A stretch of 16,655 bases of DNA from an uncultured Oscillospiraceae bacterium (GTDB lineage: Bacteria; Bacillota; Clostridia; Oscillospirales; Oscillospiraceae), in assembly GCA_900759385.1 (NCBI GenBank), contig CAAEUZ010000058.1, forward strand, positions 1 through 16,655, written 5' to 3'. Under the pieces are notes generated by a model that was not told where the DNA came from, did not search any database, and worked only from the letters and a program-made list of their open reading frames with translations. Each line of letters opens with the position of its first letter. The first letter of the stretch is position 1. Below are positions 6,738-15,160 of the stretch, piece after piece. Position numbers and translations under genes: made by a program.

Positions 6738-8155
6738 TTCAGCAGCCTCCTTCTCCTTACCACCACCGCTATTCCTATGCCAAGGAATGCAAGCGGGAAT
6801 ATACCTATCATCATGACCTTGAGAAGGGACGATACGCTGTCACTTATGGTCAGATAATTATAGTTGAGTGACTTGGCGCGTATGGCCATGGCCTCGCTCT
6901 CTCCTATCAGCTCCGAGAGCGCGTTCATGGTCAGATTAACGTTTGCTCCGGAAGAATAGGCGTTATATACATCGCTCAGGTATGACGAGGATGATATCCA
7001 TACGATTCCTCCGCCGTCCTCGTACTCTATCTGCACCGCAAGCGAGAAGGGGCCGTATATATCACCGTCCTCCTTGTCATAGGTGGTCATTCCGTAGCCT
7101 GCCAGCTTGCTGTAAGACGACTCGGAAGTCGTCAGCAGGCTGGTAACTGTGGCGCTGGTGGTGTTTGTATCCACGGTCAGTCCGGAGGCTATGGGGAGTA
7201 TGGGGTAATACCCCTCCTCTATGAGGGAGCTGGTTATGTCGCTCTCAGCCATATCCGGCATGAGTGCAGCCGGGGAGGAGAACGCGTAATGCGCTCTGTC
7301 GCCCTCTACAACCACGCCCTCGTTTACAGTGACCCCGTACGGCTCCAGCAGGGCGCAAAGGTTGGTGAGCTCAACGTCCTCCACAGGGCCGGCCATTACT
7401 AGCAGTTTGCCGCCCGACTCGACGTAGTCGGAGAGCATCTCCTGCTCCGTGTCGGATATATCACTCTGGGGCGAATATATGATAATGCAGTCCGCGTCCT
7501 CCGGTATCTCATCGGTATTGAGAAGCGAAAAGCTCTCGACCGTTATGTTTTCCTTGCTGAGATTGTCGGAGAAGGTTGTGGGCGGGTCGCTCTCACCGTG
7601 TCCGCTGAGCGTATAAACCACGGGCTGCTCCGGGTTCACCACATAGTCTATGGCAGAAGTAATGGCTCCCTCGCCGTCGAACGAGGTGTTGTATGTGTAC
7701 GAGTACAGATCAGCAGATGTAACATATATGTCTGAGTAGCTGATGTAGCGGCTCCTGTCCCCGCTCTCCACCACGAGGGAGTTGTTCGTCACGGTCTCGT
7801 CCGTATACTGAGCTGCAAAGGTGGGATAGACATCAGGGTTGCGCTTTTCAACGGTTATGTGCTCGGAGAGACTCTCATAACGGTCCAGCAGTTTTTCTAT
7901 CACTGCGTCCTCCTCACCGGACTGCACTATCCAGTAGATAGTCACGTCTTCAGTGAGGGCGTTGACCACGCTCTTGGTGTTGCTTGTCACGGAGTAGAGC
8001 TTGGAGGCGCTGATATCATACTCGGTGTAGCTTGACGGCAGAACGCTCATCAGCACGTTGAGCGCTACGAGTATGGCCAGCACTATTGCCGTTATGACAA
8101 TGGAATAGGTTCCGCCGCGGACGGATGTGCGGCGGGTAAGCTCCGGCTTCTTCAT
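6734..8155 (-). CDS. GldG-like ABC transport accessory membrane protein
   Basis: A 473-residue protein with a membrane segment near each end (about 17-39 and 446-466), a basic cytoplasmic tail (RRRRLLK), and a long extracytoplasmic domain between them. This layout, the YDISASKLYSVTSNT start of the outer domain, and the YTLSGHGESD and GGKLLVMAGP segments match the GldG / uncharacterised ABC-auxiliary family. In Flavobacteria GldG joins GldA and GldF in a complex needed for gliding; in Firmicutes the family has no settled role. Its ATG shares one base with the permease stop (TGATG), and its stop overlaps the DUF4340 start. No gliding adhesin or motor gene is seen nearby, so another envelope or export function is likely. 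Confidence 0.85.
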   Translation of the reverse strand: MKKPELTRRTSVRGGTYSIVITAIVLAILVALNVLMSVLPSSYTEYDISASKLYSVTSNTKSVVNALTEDVTIYWIVQSGEEDAVIEKLLDRYESLSEHITVEKRNPDVYPTFAAQYTDETVTNNSLVVESGDRSRYISYSDIYVTSADLYSYTYNTSFDGEGAITSAIDYVVNPEQPVVYTLSGHGESDPPTTFSDNLSKENITVESFSLLNTDEIPEDADCIIIYSPQSDISDTEQEMLSDYVESGGKLLVMAGPVEDVELTNLCALLEPYGVTVNEGVVVEGDRAHYAFSSPAALMPDMAESDITSSLIEEGYYPILPIASGLTVDTNTTSATVTSLLTTSESSYSKLAGYGMTTYDKEDGDIYGPFSLAVQIEYEDGGGIVWISSSSYLSDVYNAYSSGANVNLTMNALSELIGESEAMAIRAKSLNYNYLTISDSVSSLLKVMMIGIFPLAFLGIGIAVVVRRRRLLK

Positions 8156-9018
8156 CAGTTGTACCTCCTTTTCTCCAGCGACTGTACGGAGAGGAACAGG
8201 AAAAACACTATGACGCTGAGGTAATAGACTATGGACGGCAAATCGAATACGCCGTTTACAAATGTGTAGAAGCGCTCAAAGAGCGACAGCGCACTCATGA
8301 TTTCCGGCAGCAGGCCCTCCAGCGCGTCGCCGTTGACTATGTATACGACGATGACAAGAGCTGCAAGCGCCAGCCCCACCCAATAGCCTAGTGAAAAGCT
8401 GCCCGTGAGCAGCCTGATTATCAGGCCCAGCGCACATATGAGGACAAGCAGTGCCAGCACGGAGCCGATAGCCGAGGTTGATACGTACTCTGACAGGCTT
8501 ACGCTGTAGTAGTTAAAAAGTATGACAGCTATGCCGACACCGGCCGCGAGGCCCTGGTTCTCCGTAATCGAAGAGATGAACATGCCCAGTGCCAGCAGTG
8601 CCGCTCCCATGAGGAAAAACGCGAAAAGGGAACCGTAGCTTGTAGGAAGGTACACTTCCCCGAATTGGGCAAAGACAAGCGGATAAAAGCAGATTATAAC
8701 CAGGGGGATAATGTAGAGCACCAGCAGCGCGGCATACTTGCCCAGTATGACCTCCGTGGTGGATATGGGCAGAGAGTACAGCAGCTGATCTGTCCTTTGG
8801 CGCCTCTCCTCCGCCAGCACGCGCATGGTGGGTATGGGAACGATGACCACGAAGATAAGGCAGCCAAACGCAAGCACATACTCAAAATTGCTGTAGGCTG
8901 CCTGTATGTTGTAGAGCATGGCGCCCAGGCCAACAAAGCAGAGCAGAAACGCCCCGAAGACATAGGCCGTGAGGCTGTGGAAATAGCTTTTCAGTTCATG
9001 TCTGAATATTGCGCTCAT
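8155..9018 (-). CDS. ABC-2 type permease, GldF-like
   Basis: A 287-residue integral membrane protein with about six hydrophobic segments. After the second helix comes the cytoplasmic stretch PTMRVLAEERRQRTDQLLYSLP, typical of the GldF/NosY group of ABC-2 permeases, in which the AEER segment is conserved. It should form the membrane channel with the ATPase encoded just upstream, whose stop overlaps this ATG by four bases. A purine-rich ribosome binding site (GGGGAG) precedes the start. The substrate cannot be read from the sequence. Confidence 0.9.
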   Translation of the reverse strand: MSAIFRHELKSYFHSLTAYVFGAFLLCFVGLGAMLYNIQAAYSNFEYVLAFGCLIFVVIVPIPTMRVLAEERRQRTDQLLYSLPISTTEVILGKYAALLVLYIIPLVIICFYPLVFAQFGEVYLPTSYGSLFAFFLMGAALLALGMFISSITENQGLAAGVGIAVILFNYYSVSLSEYVSTSAIGSVLALLVLICALGLIIRLLTGSFSLGYWVGLALAALVIVVYIVNGDALEGLLPEIMSALSLFERFYTFVNGVFDLPSIVYYLSVIVFFLFLSVQSLEKRRYN

Positions 9019-9986
9019 TCTTTTTTCTCCCCTTCCCCTATTGTGCCGTCCCTGCTCTCTGTGAGCTCGAGGAAAATGTCCTCAAGATTGGCCTTTTTAA
9101 CTCCCAGCTCACTGAGCACATTCCCGCTGCCGGCAAAGGCCAGGAATATCTCGCGGGATACACTGTGTATGTCGCCGGAGCCGGCGGTGATCTCCAGCGT
9201 GGAAAGCTCTGCCGAACTGCTGCGCACGTGTATTGATGCGACGTTTGGTATATCGGCTACCAGAGCCTCTGCCGTCTCAGCATCCGTCTCGGCGGTGAGG
9301 ACGATTTCGCCCGGCGCTGAAAGGCGCTCCTCCAGCCTGGCAGGCTCATCGAAGGCTATCAGCCTGCCGTGGGCGATAATAAGTATTTTGCTGCACATAT
9401 TCTGCACCTCGGAGAGTATGTGGGAGCTTATAAGGACGGTGCGGCTCTCACCCAGCTGGGCTATGAGCTCGCGTATCTCCACTATCTGTAACGGGTCGAG
9501 ACCTACAGTCGGCTCGTCAAGGATTATGGCCTCCGGCCGCCCCAGCAGGGCCTGCGCTATACCGACGCGCTGACGGTAGCCCTTGCTTAGAGCGGCAATG
9601 CGCCGGTTGCGCATGTCTCCGATGCGTGTCTCCTCAATGACATCGTCTATCTGACGGAGCAGCTCGCTGCCGCGCAGCCCCTTGGCCTCGCCTACGAAGC
9701 GCAGATACTCCGCTGGGGTCTCTCCAAGATAAAGCGGCGGCTGCTCCGGCAGATAGCCGAGCAGCTTTTTCGCCTCGCGCGGCTGCTCGTAAATGTCATA
9801 GCCGGATATTTTGACCGTACCCTCCGTTGCAGAGAGGCAGCCGGTCATTATATTCATAGTGGTACTTTTTCCAGCGCCGTTAGGGCCCAGAAAACCGTAT
9901 ACGCTGCCCTCGCCTATTTCAAAGCTGAGGTCGTCTACGGCCGTGACCGTGCCATAGCGCTTGGTCAGGTGTTCAACTTGGATCAT
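9015..9986 (-). CDS. ABC transporter ATP-binding protein, GldA-like
   Basis: A 323-residue ATPase that powers the ABC-2 permease encoded next. Walker A GPNGAGKST is at 34-42, the Q-loop glutamine at 82, signature LSKGYRQR at 133-140, Walker B AIILDEPT at 153-160, and switch His189. The C-terminal part (about 215-323) is an accessory domain common in this export group. The start is the ATG at 9984-9986 with AAGGAGG upstream. The frame stays open back to 10088, but that extension runs through the promoter, the regulator box and a terminator stem, so it is rejected. First gene of the four-gene operon; its own promoter carries the same box as the adjacent two-component operon. Confidence 0.94.
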   Translation of the reverse strand: MIQVEHLTKRYGTVTAVDDLSFEIGEGSVYGFLGPNGAGKSTTMNIMTGCLSATEGTVKISGYDIYEQPREAKKLLGYLPEQPPLYLGETPAEYLRFVGEAKGLRGSELLRQIDDVIEETRIGDMRNRRIAALSKGYRQRVGIAQALLGRPEAIILDEPTVGLDPLQIVEIRELIAQLGESRTVLISSHILSEVQNMCSKILIIAHGRLIAFDEPARLEERLSAPGEIVLTAETDAETAEALVADIPNVASIHVRSSSAELSTLEITAGSGDIHSVSREIFLAFAGSGNVLSELGVKKANLEDIFLELTESRDGTIGEGEKKE

Positions 9987-10017
9987 GGTTTTCCTCCTTG
10001 CCAGAATATACGGGCCA

Positions 10018-10051
10018 ATTATAGCGCGCCAAGCTGAAACCACCCTGAAGA
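10018..10051 (-). promoter_or_regulatory. ABC operon promoter with response-regulator box (site A)
   Basis: Minus-strand TATAAT (10018-10023) lies 7 bases downstream of a 21-bp element (10031-10051) that contains TTCAGGGTGGTTTCAGCTT. TTCAG recurs at 11-bp spacing, one helical turn, as in OmpR/PhoB-type sites. There is no -35 hexamer: the box covers that position, typical of a promoter that needs an activator. The element matches site B at 12060-12080 in 19 of 21 bases with the same distance to the -10. Confidence 0.72.
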
Positions 10052-10056
10052 CAGAC

Positions 10057-10086
10057 AAAAAAGCGGGGAGGGCTGCAGCCCTCCCC
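10057..10086 (-). terminator. Terminator of the two-component operon
   Basis: GGGGAGGGC (10065-10073) pairs with GCCCTCCCC (10078-10086) around a TGCA loop; on the minus strand a run of six T residues follows (10057-10062). It lies 13 bases after the kinase stop and directly before the regulator box of the ABC promoter, so the ABC genes need their own promoter. Confidence 0.92.
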
Positions 10087-10099
10087 AAAAAACGGCGTC

Positions 10100-11356
10100 T
10101 TATTTATCCTTTTCGTTTCCGTCAAGTACGGAAAGTCCGAGCTCTGCCGGCGGAGACTTAGCTCTGACAGCCGGAAACTCCGCATTGAAGCAGTTGAAAC
10201 CCGGACCGCTTTCAGCCCAAATACGGCCCTTGTGCCGCCGCACAATGCTCTCCGCAATGGACAGGCCCAGGCCGAAGCCCGGCTTGTCCCTGGTGCCGGC
10301 GGCGCGGTAGAAGCGCTTGAATATGTTGACCAGTTCCGAAGACGGTATAGGCTCGCCGTCATTCTTTACGCTCAGAAGGCATCTGCGCCGTCCCGCATCC
10401 TTTACGGACAGCACGATTTCACCGCCCTGGCTTGAATATTTTACGGCATTATCAAGCAGTATTCCCGTCAGCTCCGCGAGCTGCCTATCATCGCCTTCGA
10501 TAAAGACCTCTGGCACTATATCAGCAGTCAGAGTGAGGCCGTGTTCAAAGCATACCGGTTCAAATGTCAATGCCCCGGTCTCCACTATGCGGCTCAGATC
10601 AACCTGCTCCAGCGGCGCCTGCTCGCCGTCGTTTTCGGCGCGGGCGAGATTAAGCAGCTGCTCTATGAGCAGGCGCATCTTTTTTGACATGGTCAGTATG
10701 TTCCCCACCTGTTTTGGCGGCGGATCACCCGTCTCACTGAGGATTTCCGCATTGGTCATTATCACCGTCAGCGGCGTCTTCAGCTCATGGGAAGCGGAGG
10801 CAACGAACTCCCTCTGCTCCGCCAGCGCGCGTTCAACCGGCCTGACGGCCCAGCGCGAGAGCGCTATGCTGACCCAGAGAAAGGCAAGAAACCCGATCAC
10901 GCCTATTATCACACAGGTCTGAGTCAGCCCTGAGAGCGTGGCGCGCTCGCTTGTTATATCCGCAAAGACCACTACGTCCCCGCCCGGCATCGCCTGCCGG
11001 TAATAGCGGAGGTTATACTCCTCTATCACACCGAGCGTACGGTTTGATTTCCAGGCCGCATCGGCTATGTTTTGCAGCTCATCAGCGTCGGTGAGATCGA
11101 AATATCCGCCGTGGGCATCCGCTATTCCGCCGTAGGGGTCCAGAATGAGCGAAAAGAACGGCAAATGTACATCCCCGGCCATATCCCCCGGCTCCGGCTG
11201 CGGCGGGCTGGCCGCTATGCTGCGCAGCATGGTTATGCTCTCGCTTTCCAGGTTATAACTGGTAAAATAATACACTAGGCCCAGAATGACGCAGAGCAGG
11301 ATGGTCACGATAGTCATGTTGGTGGCCACGAACTTCAGGCGCAGACGTTTAATCAT
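10100..11356 (-). CDS. Sensor histidine kinase
   Basis: Membrane kinase of about 418 residues that should phosphorylate the response regulator encoded just upstream. Two membrane segments (about 10-32 and 147-168) enclose an extracytoplasmic sensor of about 115 residues with no recognised domain. The H-box SASHELKTPLT places the phosphorylated His at about 190. The catalytic domain shows an N-box (LLDNAVKYS, about 301-309), an F-box (IFKRFYRA), and the glycine-rich GFGLGLSIAESIVRRHKGRI. The start chosen is ATG at 11354-11356, nine bases from GGAGG at 11366-11370. A GTG two codons earlier is only three bases from that site and is rejected. The gene overlaps the regulator stop by eight bases and is followed by a terminator. 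The signal is unknown; the neighbourhood points to the cell envelope. Confidence 0.93.
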   Translation of the reverse strand: MIKRLRLKFVATNMTIVTILLCVILGLVYYFTSYNLESESITMLRSIAASPPQPEPGDMAGDVHLPFFSLILDPYGGIADAHGGYFDLTDADELQNIADAAWKSNRTLGVIEEYNLRYYRQAMPGGDVVVFADITSERATLSGLTQTCVIIGVIGFLAFLWVSIALSRWAVRPVERALAEQREFVASASHELKTPLTVIMTNAEILSETGDPPPKQVGNILTMSKKMRLLIEQLLNLARAENDGEQAPLEQVDLSRIVETGALTFEPVCFEHGLTLTADIVPEVFIEGDDRQLAELTGILLDNAVKYSSQGGEIVLSVKDAGRRRCLLSVKNDGEPIPSSELVNIFKRFYRAAGTRDKPGFGLGLSIAESIVRRHKGRIWAESGPGFNCFNAEFPAVRAKSPPAELGLSVLDGNEKDK

Positions 11357-12026
11357 CGTCACTTACCTCCAGGTGGTAGCCAAGTGAGCGGATGGACTTG
11401 ATTTTGACGCCGGAGCCTATGTTGGCAAGCTTTTTCCTGAGGAACCCCACGTAAACTTCCACGTGGTTCTCCACCGCCTCGCTGTCCCAGCCCCACACCT
11501 TGCACAGTATGTTCTGCTTGGAGATGTTGCGCGAGCCGGAAGCAAAAAGGCAGCGCGCGATCTCAAACTCCTTGGCCGAGAGCCGCACGCTCTGGCCCCG
11601 GCACACCATTGTGGCCGAGGCCATGTCGAGCGACGTATCGCCAAAGCTCAGCTCATCCACCTGTCCGCCCTGTCGGCGCAGTATGGCGTTCACGCAGGCC
11701 AGCAGCTCACGCACGTCAAAGGGCTTGGGCAGATAGTAGTCCGCTCCGGAGTCCAGCCCCTGAATACGGTCCTCTACGCCTGAGCGTGCCGTAAGCATGA
11801 GTATGGGCGTGCTCATATGCTTTGCGCGCAGCCTGCGGGCAGTCTCAAACCCGTCCATGCCGGGCAGCATTACGTCCAGGATTATTAGGTCATAGACAGC
11901 CAGCAGGCCGTATTCCAGACCAGTCTCGCCGTCATATACGGCCTCGGTCTCAAAACCGTGCGCAGCCAGCAGCTCACACAATGACTCTGAAAGCAGCTCT
12001 TCATCTTCCACTATGAGGATTTTCAT
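11349..12026 (-). CDS. Response regulator, OmpR/PhoB family
   Basis: A 225-residue DNA-binding regulator. The receiver domain (1 to about 118) shows the acidic pair Glu7-Asp8, the phosphorylated Asp51 (ILDVMLPG), Thr79 and Lys101 (LPKPFD). The winged-helix domain (about 125-222) ends in the usual VEVYVGFLRKKL and SLGYHLE segments. It is paired with the kinase encoded next. The ribosome binding site is weak (GGTGAT region), and the predicted leader is very short. Its promoter holds a direct-repeat box that recurs before the ABC operon, so autoregulation and control of the transporter are likely. The exact regulon cannot be read from the window. Confidence 0.94.
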   Translation of the reverse strand: MKILIVEDEELLSESLCELLAAHGFETEAVYDGETGLEYGLLAVYDLIILDVMLPGMDGFETARRLRAKHMSTPILMLTARSGVEDRIQGLDSGADYYLPKPFDVRELLACVNAILRRQGGQVDELSFGDTSLDMASATMVCRGQSVRLSAKEFEIARCLFASGSRNISKQNILCKVWGWDSEAVENHVEVYVGFLRKKLANIGSGVKIKSIRSLGYHLEVSDDD

Positions 12027-12046
12027 AGTTTCACATCACCACGTAT

Positions 12047-12080
12047 ATATTACCGCGGAAAGCTGAAACGAACCTGAAGA
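12047..12080 (-). promoter_or_regulatory. Two-component operon promoter with response-regulator box (site B)
   Basis: The 21-bp element (12060-12080) contains TTCAGGTTCGTTTCAGCTT, with TTCAG repeated at 11-bp spacing. Seven bases downstream lies TAATAT (12047-12052) as the -10. Sequence, orientation and spacing copy site A of the ABC operon. The box starts 17 bases after the BlaR1-like stop codon. No terminator hairpin lies between that stop and the regulator gene, so read-through from the upstream operon is also possible. Confidence 0.68.
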
Positions 12081-12096
12081 AAGTGTAAATTAAACC

Positions 12097-14766
12097 TCAC
12101 ATGGGTGAGAGAATTATGCTCCCGTCATAACCGCTCATGAGCAGTATATACCTGTGTTCGATGCCGGACTCGTCTGTAAATGCCACTCCGCGCGTGGCAG
12201 TAAAGTCCCAGAATACTGTTCCGACCACCAGCGGCCGCTGCGGCGCAAGCTCGGCAGCTGAATAGAGCGTTTCCACTTCCATCGGTTCAAACGTGTTGTC
12301 TGCGTGCTGCACCGAGAAAACCCTCACGTTCCTCAGCGTGCGGTCTGCATACAGCAGCACATCGACCGCGTACTCCTCGTCGCCGCCGTATGGGACGTAG
12401 TCATATCCCGCATATACGCCGAGGTCGCTGCCGTCAGCGTAATTTGCCAGCAATCCGCAGCCGCTGTCGGCGGGGTGATAGTATCTCTCCAGCGTTTCCA
12501 GCGGCTCCATACTTACCGAGCCGTCTTCGCCGGGCACCAGAGCCCAGCCGTGACTGTTTCCAAACTCGTCTGTGACGATCACGCCTATATTGGCCGGGTT
12601 TTCGCCAGGGTCAGGCAGCTCCGCGATAATCATCATATCTCCGGTCAGGGTGAAATACAGTGATTCTCCCGTTACGCGCGGGGCCGTGCCGCCGGTGTAT
12701 ACCAGCTCACAGAGCTGCACGTTTACTGTTGAGCCGTCCGTGTACAGGCCCGCATAGGCCGCTGTGTGCAGCGGCTGCCCCGGGTTCTCGTAGTTGATGT
12801 CCGCCAGTCCGACGCTGTCACAGAGCCAGAACTGCCCGGTCACCGGCGAGTTTATCCCCCCCTCCAGAGAGGTAAGACGCAGGCCGTATCCCGTGTCCGT
12901 ATAGGTAATGTCCGCATCCCGCGCTTCCGGGATGCGCCAGCGCTTTACCGCCCCGGTATCGGTGGAGAGCGTCTGCGTGTAAACGTAATCCTCGCCGCCG
13001 GCTGGGCTCGCCAGCAGGGCAAACTCAATCTCCTCCCCGTTGGCGCGCGGCGCAAGCGCGCAGGCGGTACCGTTGAAGCTGTCCCCAAGCGGCTGGTTCT
13101 GCGCAGAGTATCCGTCCGTGGAGGCCCAGCAGGTCCACGCGGCTGTGGTGCCATACAAGCTGTCGTTGTTGGACCAGTACCAGTAAGCGTCGCTGCCGTT
13201 TGTCACCGCGCACGCCGCCGTTCCGCCGGGAGTCACGGCGAAACCGGACAGCGCACCTTCTACAGGCAGGTTCGGCGCCTGCACCCAGGACTGCCCGCCG
13301 TCCTCGGTGAGCCATACGCTGGTATAAATGCCCGCTCCGTCATTCAGCTGTCCGTACGTGTGTACCAGCCAGCCGTTTTCGGCGGTGGAAAAGCCTATAT
13401 AGTTCCAGCTGTTCACGAGAGTTTCATTAGAAAACCGGACTTGATTAGCCCAGGTTCTGCCCCTGTCGTGACTGACCCAGGCGTTAAGGGCACCGCCTGT
13501 GTCGATAAACCCGACCGCAGCCAGTGTATCGCTGAGGAATACGCCCGGGAGCTCTTTGGCCGGAAGAGTTACCGTCACCGTCTCACCGTCGGTGTAATTG
13601 AGCTTAAGCTCCCCAGTCTCGGCATTGAAGTCAAAGTCATGGCCCGGTCGCGAATCCATCACACTGCCGTCAGGCAGCCTGGAAAAGGCCGTAACGTTTG
13701 TTAGGGCAGCCGCACTGTCAAGCCCGTCGGACGGAGCGGAGCTCTCAGCGGCGGGACCTGTGAAGGTACAGGCAGAAACCGTAACTATGAGTATAAGCGC
13801 CGCGGCAGCCGCTGCCCAGCGCGTTTTCGGTGCGGATACTATGCGCAGAATACGCGCCTTCATGGCCCGCTTTCCGCAGGACATGGTGGTGGCAGTGTGC
13901 AGCATATTTGTGCGCCTGGGGCCGTGATCCAGAAGGTCTATCAGCGCGTGGCCGTAGTCAATACTGCGGCTGCGTCCCAGGGCCTTCATGCAGCTCTCGT
14001 CGCATGCCAGCTCCGCGTCACGGCGCGACAGATATGCGGCCAGCCAGACGAAGGGGTCGAACCAGTAAACGCACAGCAGCAGGCAGCGCAGCAGCGCCCA
14101 GATGTGGTCGCAGTGCCGGTAATGCGTCTCCTCGTGCAGCACAACCATGCGTGTGCGCTCCTCGCTCTCCAATGCGGCAGGCGTCAGATAGACCGCAGGC
14201 CGTATTAACCCAAAGAGGCATGGCGAGGCCATATCCCCGTCCAGGTACACGGGCCGCACAGCATAGGGCAGCTCCAGAGCGCGACGGTGTCTGCGCAGGC
14301 GTATGTACAGAACCGCATTAACGGAGACAAAATACACCGCCATACAGCAGGTGCCTGCCAGCCACAGCGCAGAGAGCAGATGTGCAGAATCAATAGCTGT
14401 TTCATGATCCGCCGTCTGCTCCGGTACAGCGGGGGCAGTATTCGTCTGTGCGCTTCCTAAATTCTGAGATGTACCATCCACGGGAGCCTGGTTTTCCGCC
14501 GGCTCTGGGTCTGTGTACAGATACTGATTTTGCGTCACGGCTGACTGCGGCTCATATATATCTACCGTACCGGCGAGGACGGCGTCCGGCGCGGCGTTCA
14601 TTACGCTCACCTGGCTGGGATAGAGCTCGAACGGGAGCATGAGACGCAGGGCAGCAACAAGCCACAGCGCATATATGAGCCGCGCGCTTACCCGATTTTT
14701 CAGCGCGGCGCGCACAAGCACGATAGCCGTTATAAGTACGCTGGAGGTTATCAGCAATTCTGTCAT
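12097..14766 (-). CDS. BlaR1-like M56 membrane metalloprotease with Asp-box sensor domain
   Basis: An 889-residue membrane protein. The N-terminal part has hydrophobic segments (about 3-20, 27-45, 128-150) and the zinc protease motif HEETH (211-215), with Glu252 in DAELACDE as probable third ligand: the M56 domain of BlaR1/MecR1, which cleaves or triggers cleavage of a BlaI-type repressor. A further membrane segment (about 317-333) leads to an outer domain of about 550 residues. That domain shows two Asp-box repeats, SHDRGRTW (432-439) and TEDGGQSW (487-494), with a degenerate third near 549-552. This suggests a beta-propeller. The Ser-x-x-Lys penicillin-binding sensor of classic BlaR1 was not found. 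The start is ATG with GGGAGG upstream, two bases after the blaI-like stop. The signal is unknown; a carbohydrate or envelope ligand is a guess from the propeller fold. Confidence 0.88.
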   Translation of the reverse strand: MTELLITSSVLITAIVLVRAALKNRVSARLIYALWLVAALRLMLPFELYPSQVSVMNAAPDAVLAGTVDIYEPQSAVTQNQYLYTDPEPAENQAPVDGTSQNLGSAQTNTAPAVPEQTADHETAIDSAHLLSALWLAGTCCMAVYFVSVNAVLYIRLRRHRRALELPYAVRPVYLDGDMASPCLFGLIRPAVYLTPAALESEERTRMVVLHEETHYRHCDHIWALLRCLLLCVYWFDPFVWLAAYLSRRDAELACDESCMKALGRSRSIDYGHALIDLLDHGPRRTNMLHTATTMSCGKRAMKARILRIVSAPKTRWAAAAAALILIVTVSACTFTGPAAESSAPSDGLDSAAALTNVTAFSRLPDGSVMDSRPGHDFDFNAETGELKLNYTDGETVTVTLPAKELPGVFLSDTLAAVGFIDTGGALNAWVSHDRGRTWANQVRFSNETLVNSWNYIGFSTAENGWLVHTYGQLNDGAGIYTSVWLTEDGGQSWVQAPNLPVEGALSGFAVTPGGTAACAVTNGSDAYWYWSNNDSLYGTTAAWTCWASTDGYSAQNQPLGDSFNGTACALAPRANGEEIEFALLASPAGGEDYVYTQTLSTDTGAVKRWRIPEARDADITYTDTGYGLRLTSLEGGINSPVTGQFWLCDSVGLADINYENPGQPLHTAAYAGLYTDGSTVNVQLCELVYTGGTAPRVTGESLYFTLTGDMMIIAELPDPGENPANIGVIVTDEFGNSHGWALVPGEDGSVSMEPLETLERYYHPADSGCGLLANYADGSDLGVYAGYDYVPYGGDEEYAVDVLLYADRTLRNVRVFSVQHADNTFEPMEVETLYSAAELAPQRPLVVGTVFWDFTATRGVAFTDESGIEHRYILLMSGYDGSIILSPM

Positions 14767-14768
14767 GT

Positions 14769-15146
14769 CTATTCCTCCCGGGTACGGTCGAGCATGGCCC
14801 GCAGTTCATCCAGCTCGCTGCTTGTGAATTCTCCTCCCTCGACAAAGCTGGCAAAAAGCTTGGTGAGCCCGCCTCCGTACAGCTTCTCGGCCAGGCGCCG
14901 TGCCGCGCCGGAGCCATACTCCTCGCGCGAGACAGCTGGTGAATAGTAGTACACGCCACGTTTGCTCTGAACCAGCTCGCCTTTTTTCACCAGGCGAGCC
15001 ACCAGTGTTTTGATGGTGGACGCCTCCCAGCCCGTGTTCGCCAGGGACTCTCGTATCTCCGCTATGCTGAGCGGTTCACCGGCTGCCCAGAGGACGCGCA
15101 TAACCTCCAGTTCAGAGGCGGATATACTGTTATCTTCTCTCGGCAT
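14769..15146 (-). CDS. BlaI/MecI/CopY family transcriptional repressor
   Basis: A 125-residue winged-helix repressor: SASELEVMRVLWAAGEPLSIAEI and WEASTIKTLVARLVKKGELV form the DNA-binding domain, YYYSPAVSREEY the wing, and the C-terminal helix region the dimer part. It is typically inactivated through the M56 protease encoded next (two-base gap). The start is ATG at 15144-15146, seven bases after GGAGG; a GTG at 15162-15164 overlaps that ribosome binding site and is rejected. The Asn-Phe cleavage site of staphylococcal BlaI is not present at the matching place (the local sequence is LTKLFASFVEG). No beta-lactamase or penicillin-binding protein gene lies in the operon, so the regulated target is unclear; the operon itself is the likely one. 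Confidence 0.93.
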   Translation of the reverse strand: MPREDNSISASELEVMRVLWAAGEPLSIAEIRESLANTGWEASTIKTLVARLVKKGELVQSKRGVYYYSPAVSREEYGSGAARRLAEKLYGGGLTKLFASFVEGGEFTSSELDELRAMLDRTREE

Positions 15147-15160
15147 CAATCTGCCTCCTT

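Noticed and set aside
5685..6857. Plus-strand open frame of 390 codons opposite the DUF4340 gene
   Set aside because: Codon-composition shadow; no ribosome binding site and no domain, and the opposite strand carries a coupled operon gene.
9987..10088. N-terminal extension of the ABC ATPase to 10088
   Set aside because: It would run through the -10, the regulator box and part of a terminator stem; the internal ATG has AAGGAGG at the right distance and begins the conserved domain.
11357..11362. GTG start of the histidine kinase two codons upstream
   Set aside because: Only three bases from GGAGG, too close; the ATG at 11354-11356 has a nine-base spacer.
10100..12026. Assigning the two-component system to a named pair such as BceRS or VanRS
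   Set aside because: The sensor domain of about 115 residues is unlike the very short BceS loop, and no antibiotic-specific gene neighbours support a name.
12766..13704. Plus-strand open frame of 312 codons opposite the BlaR1-like gene
   Set aside because: Arg/Val-rich shadow of the Asp-box domain; no start signals.
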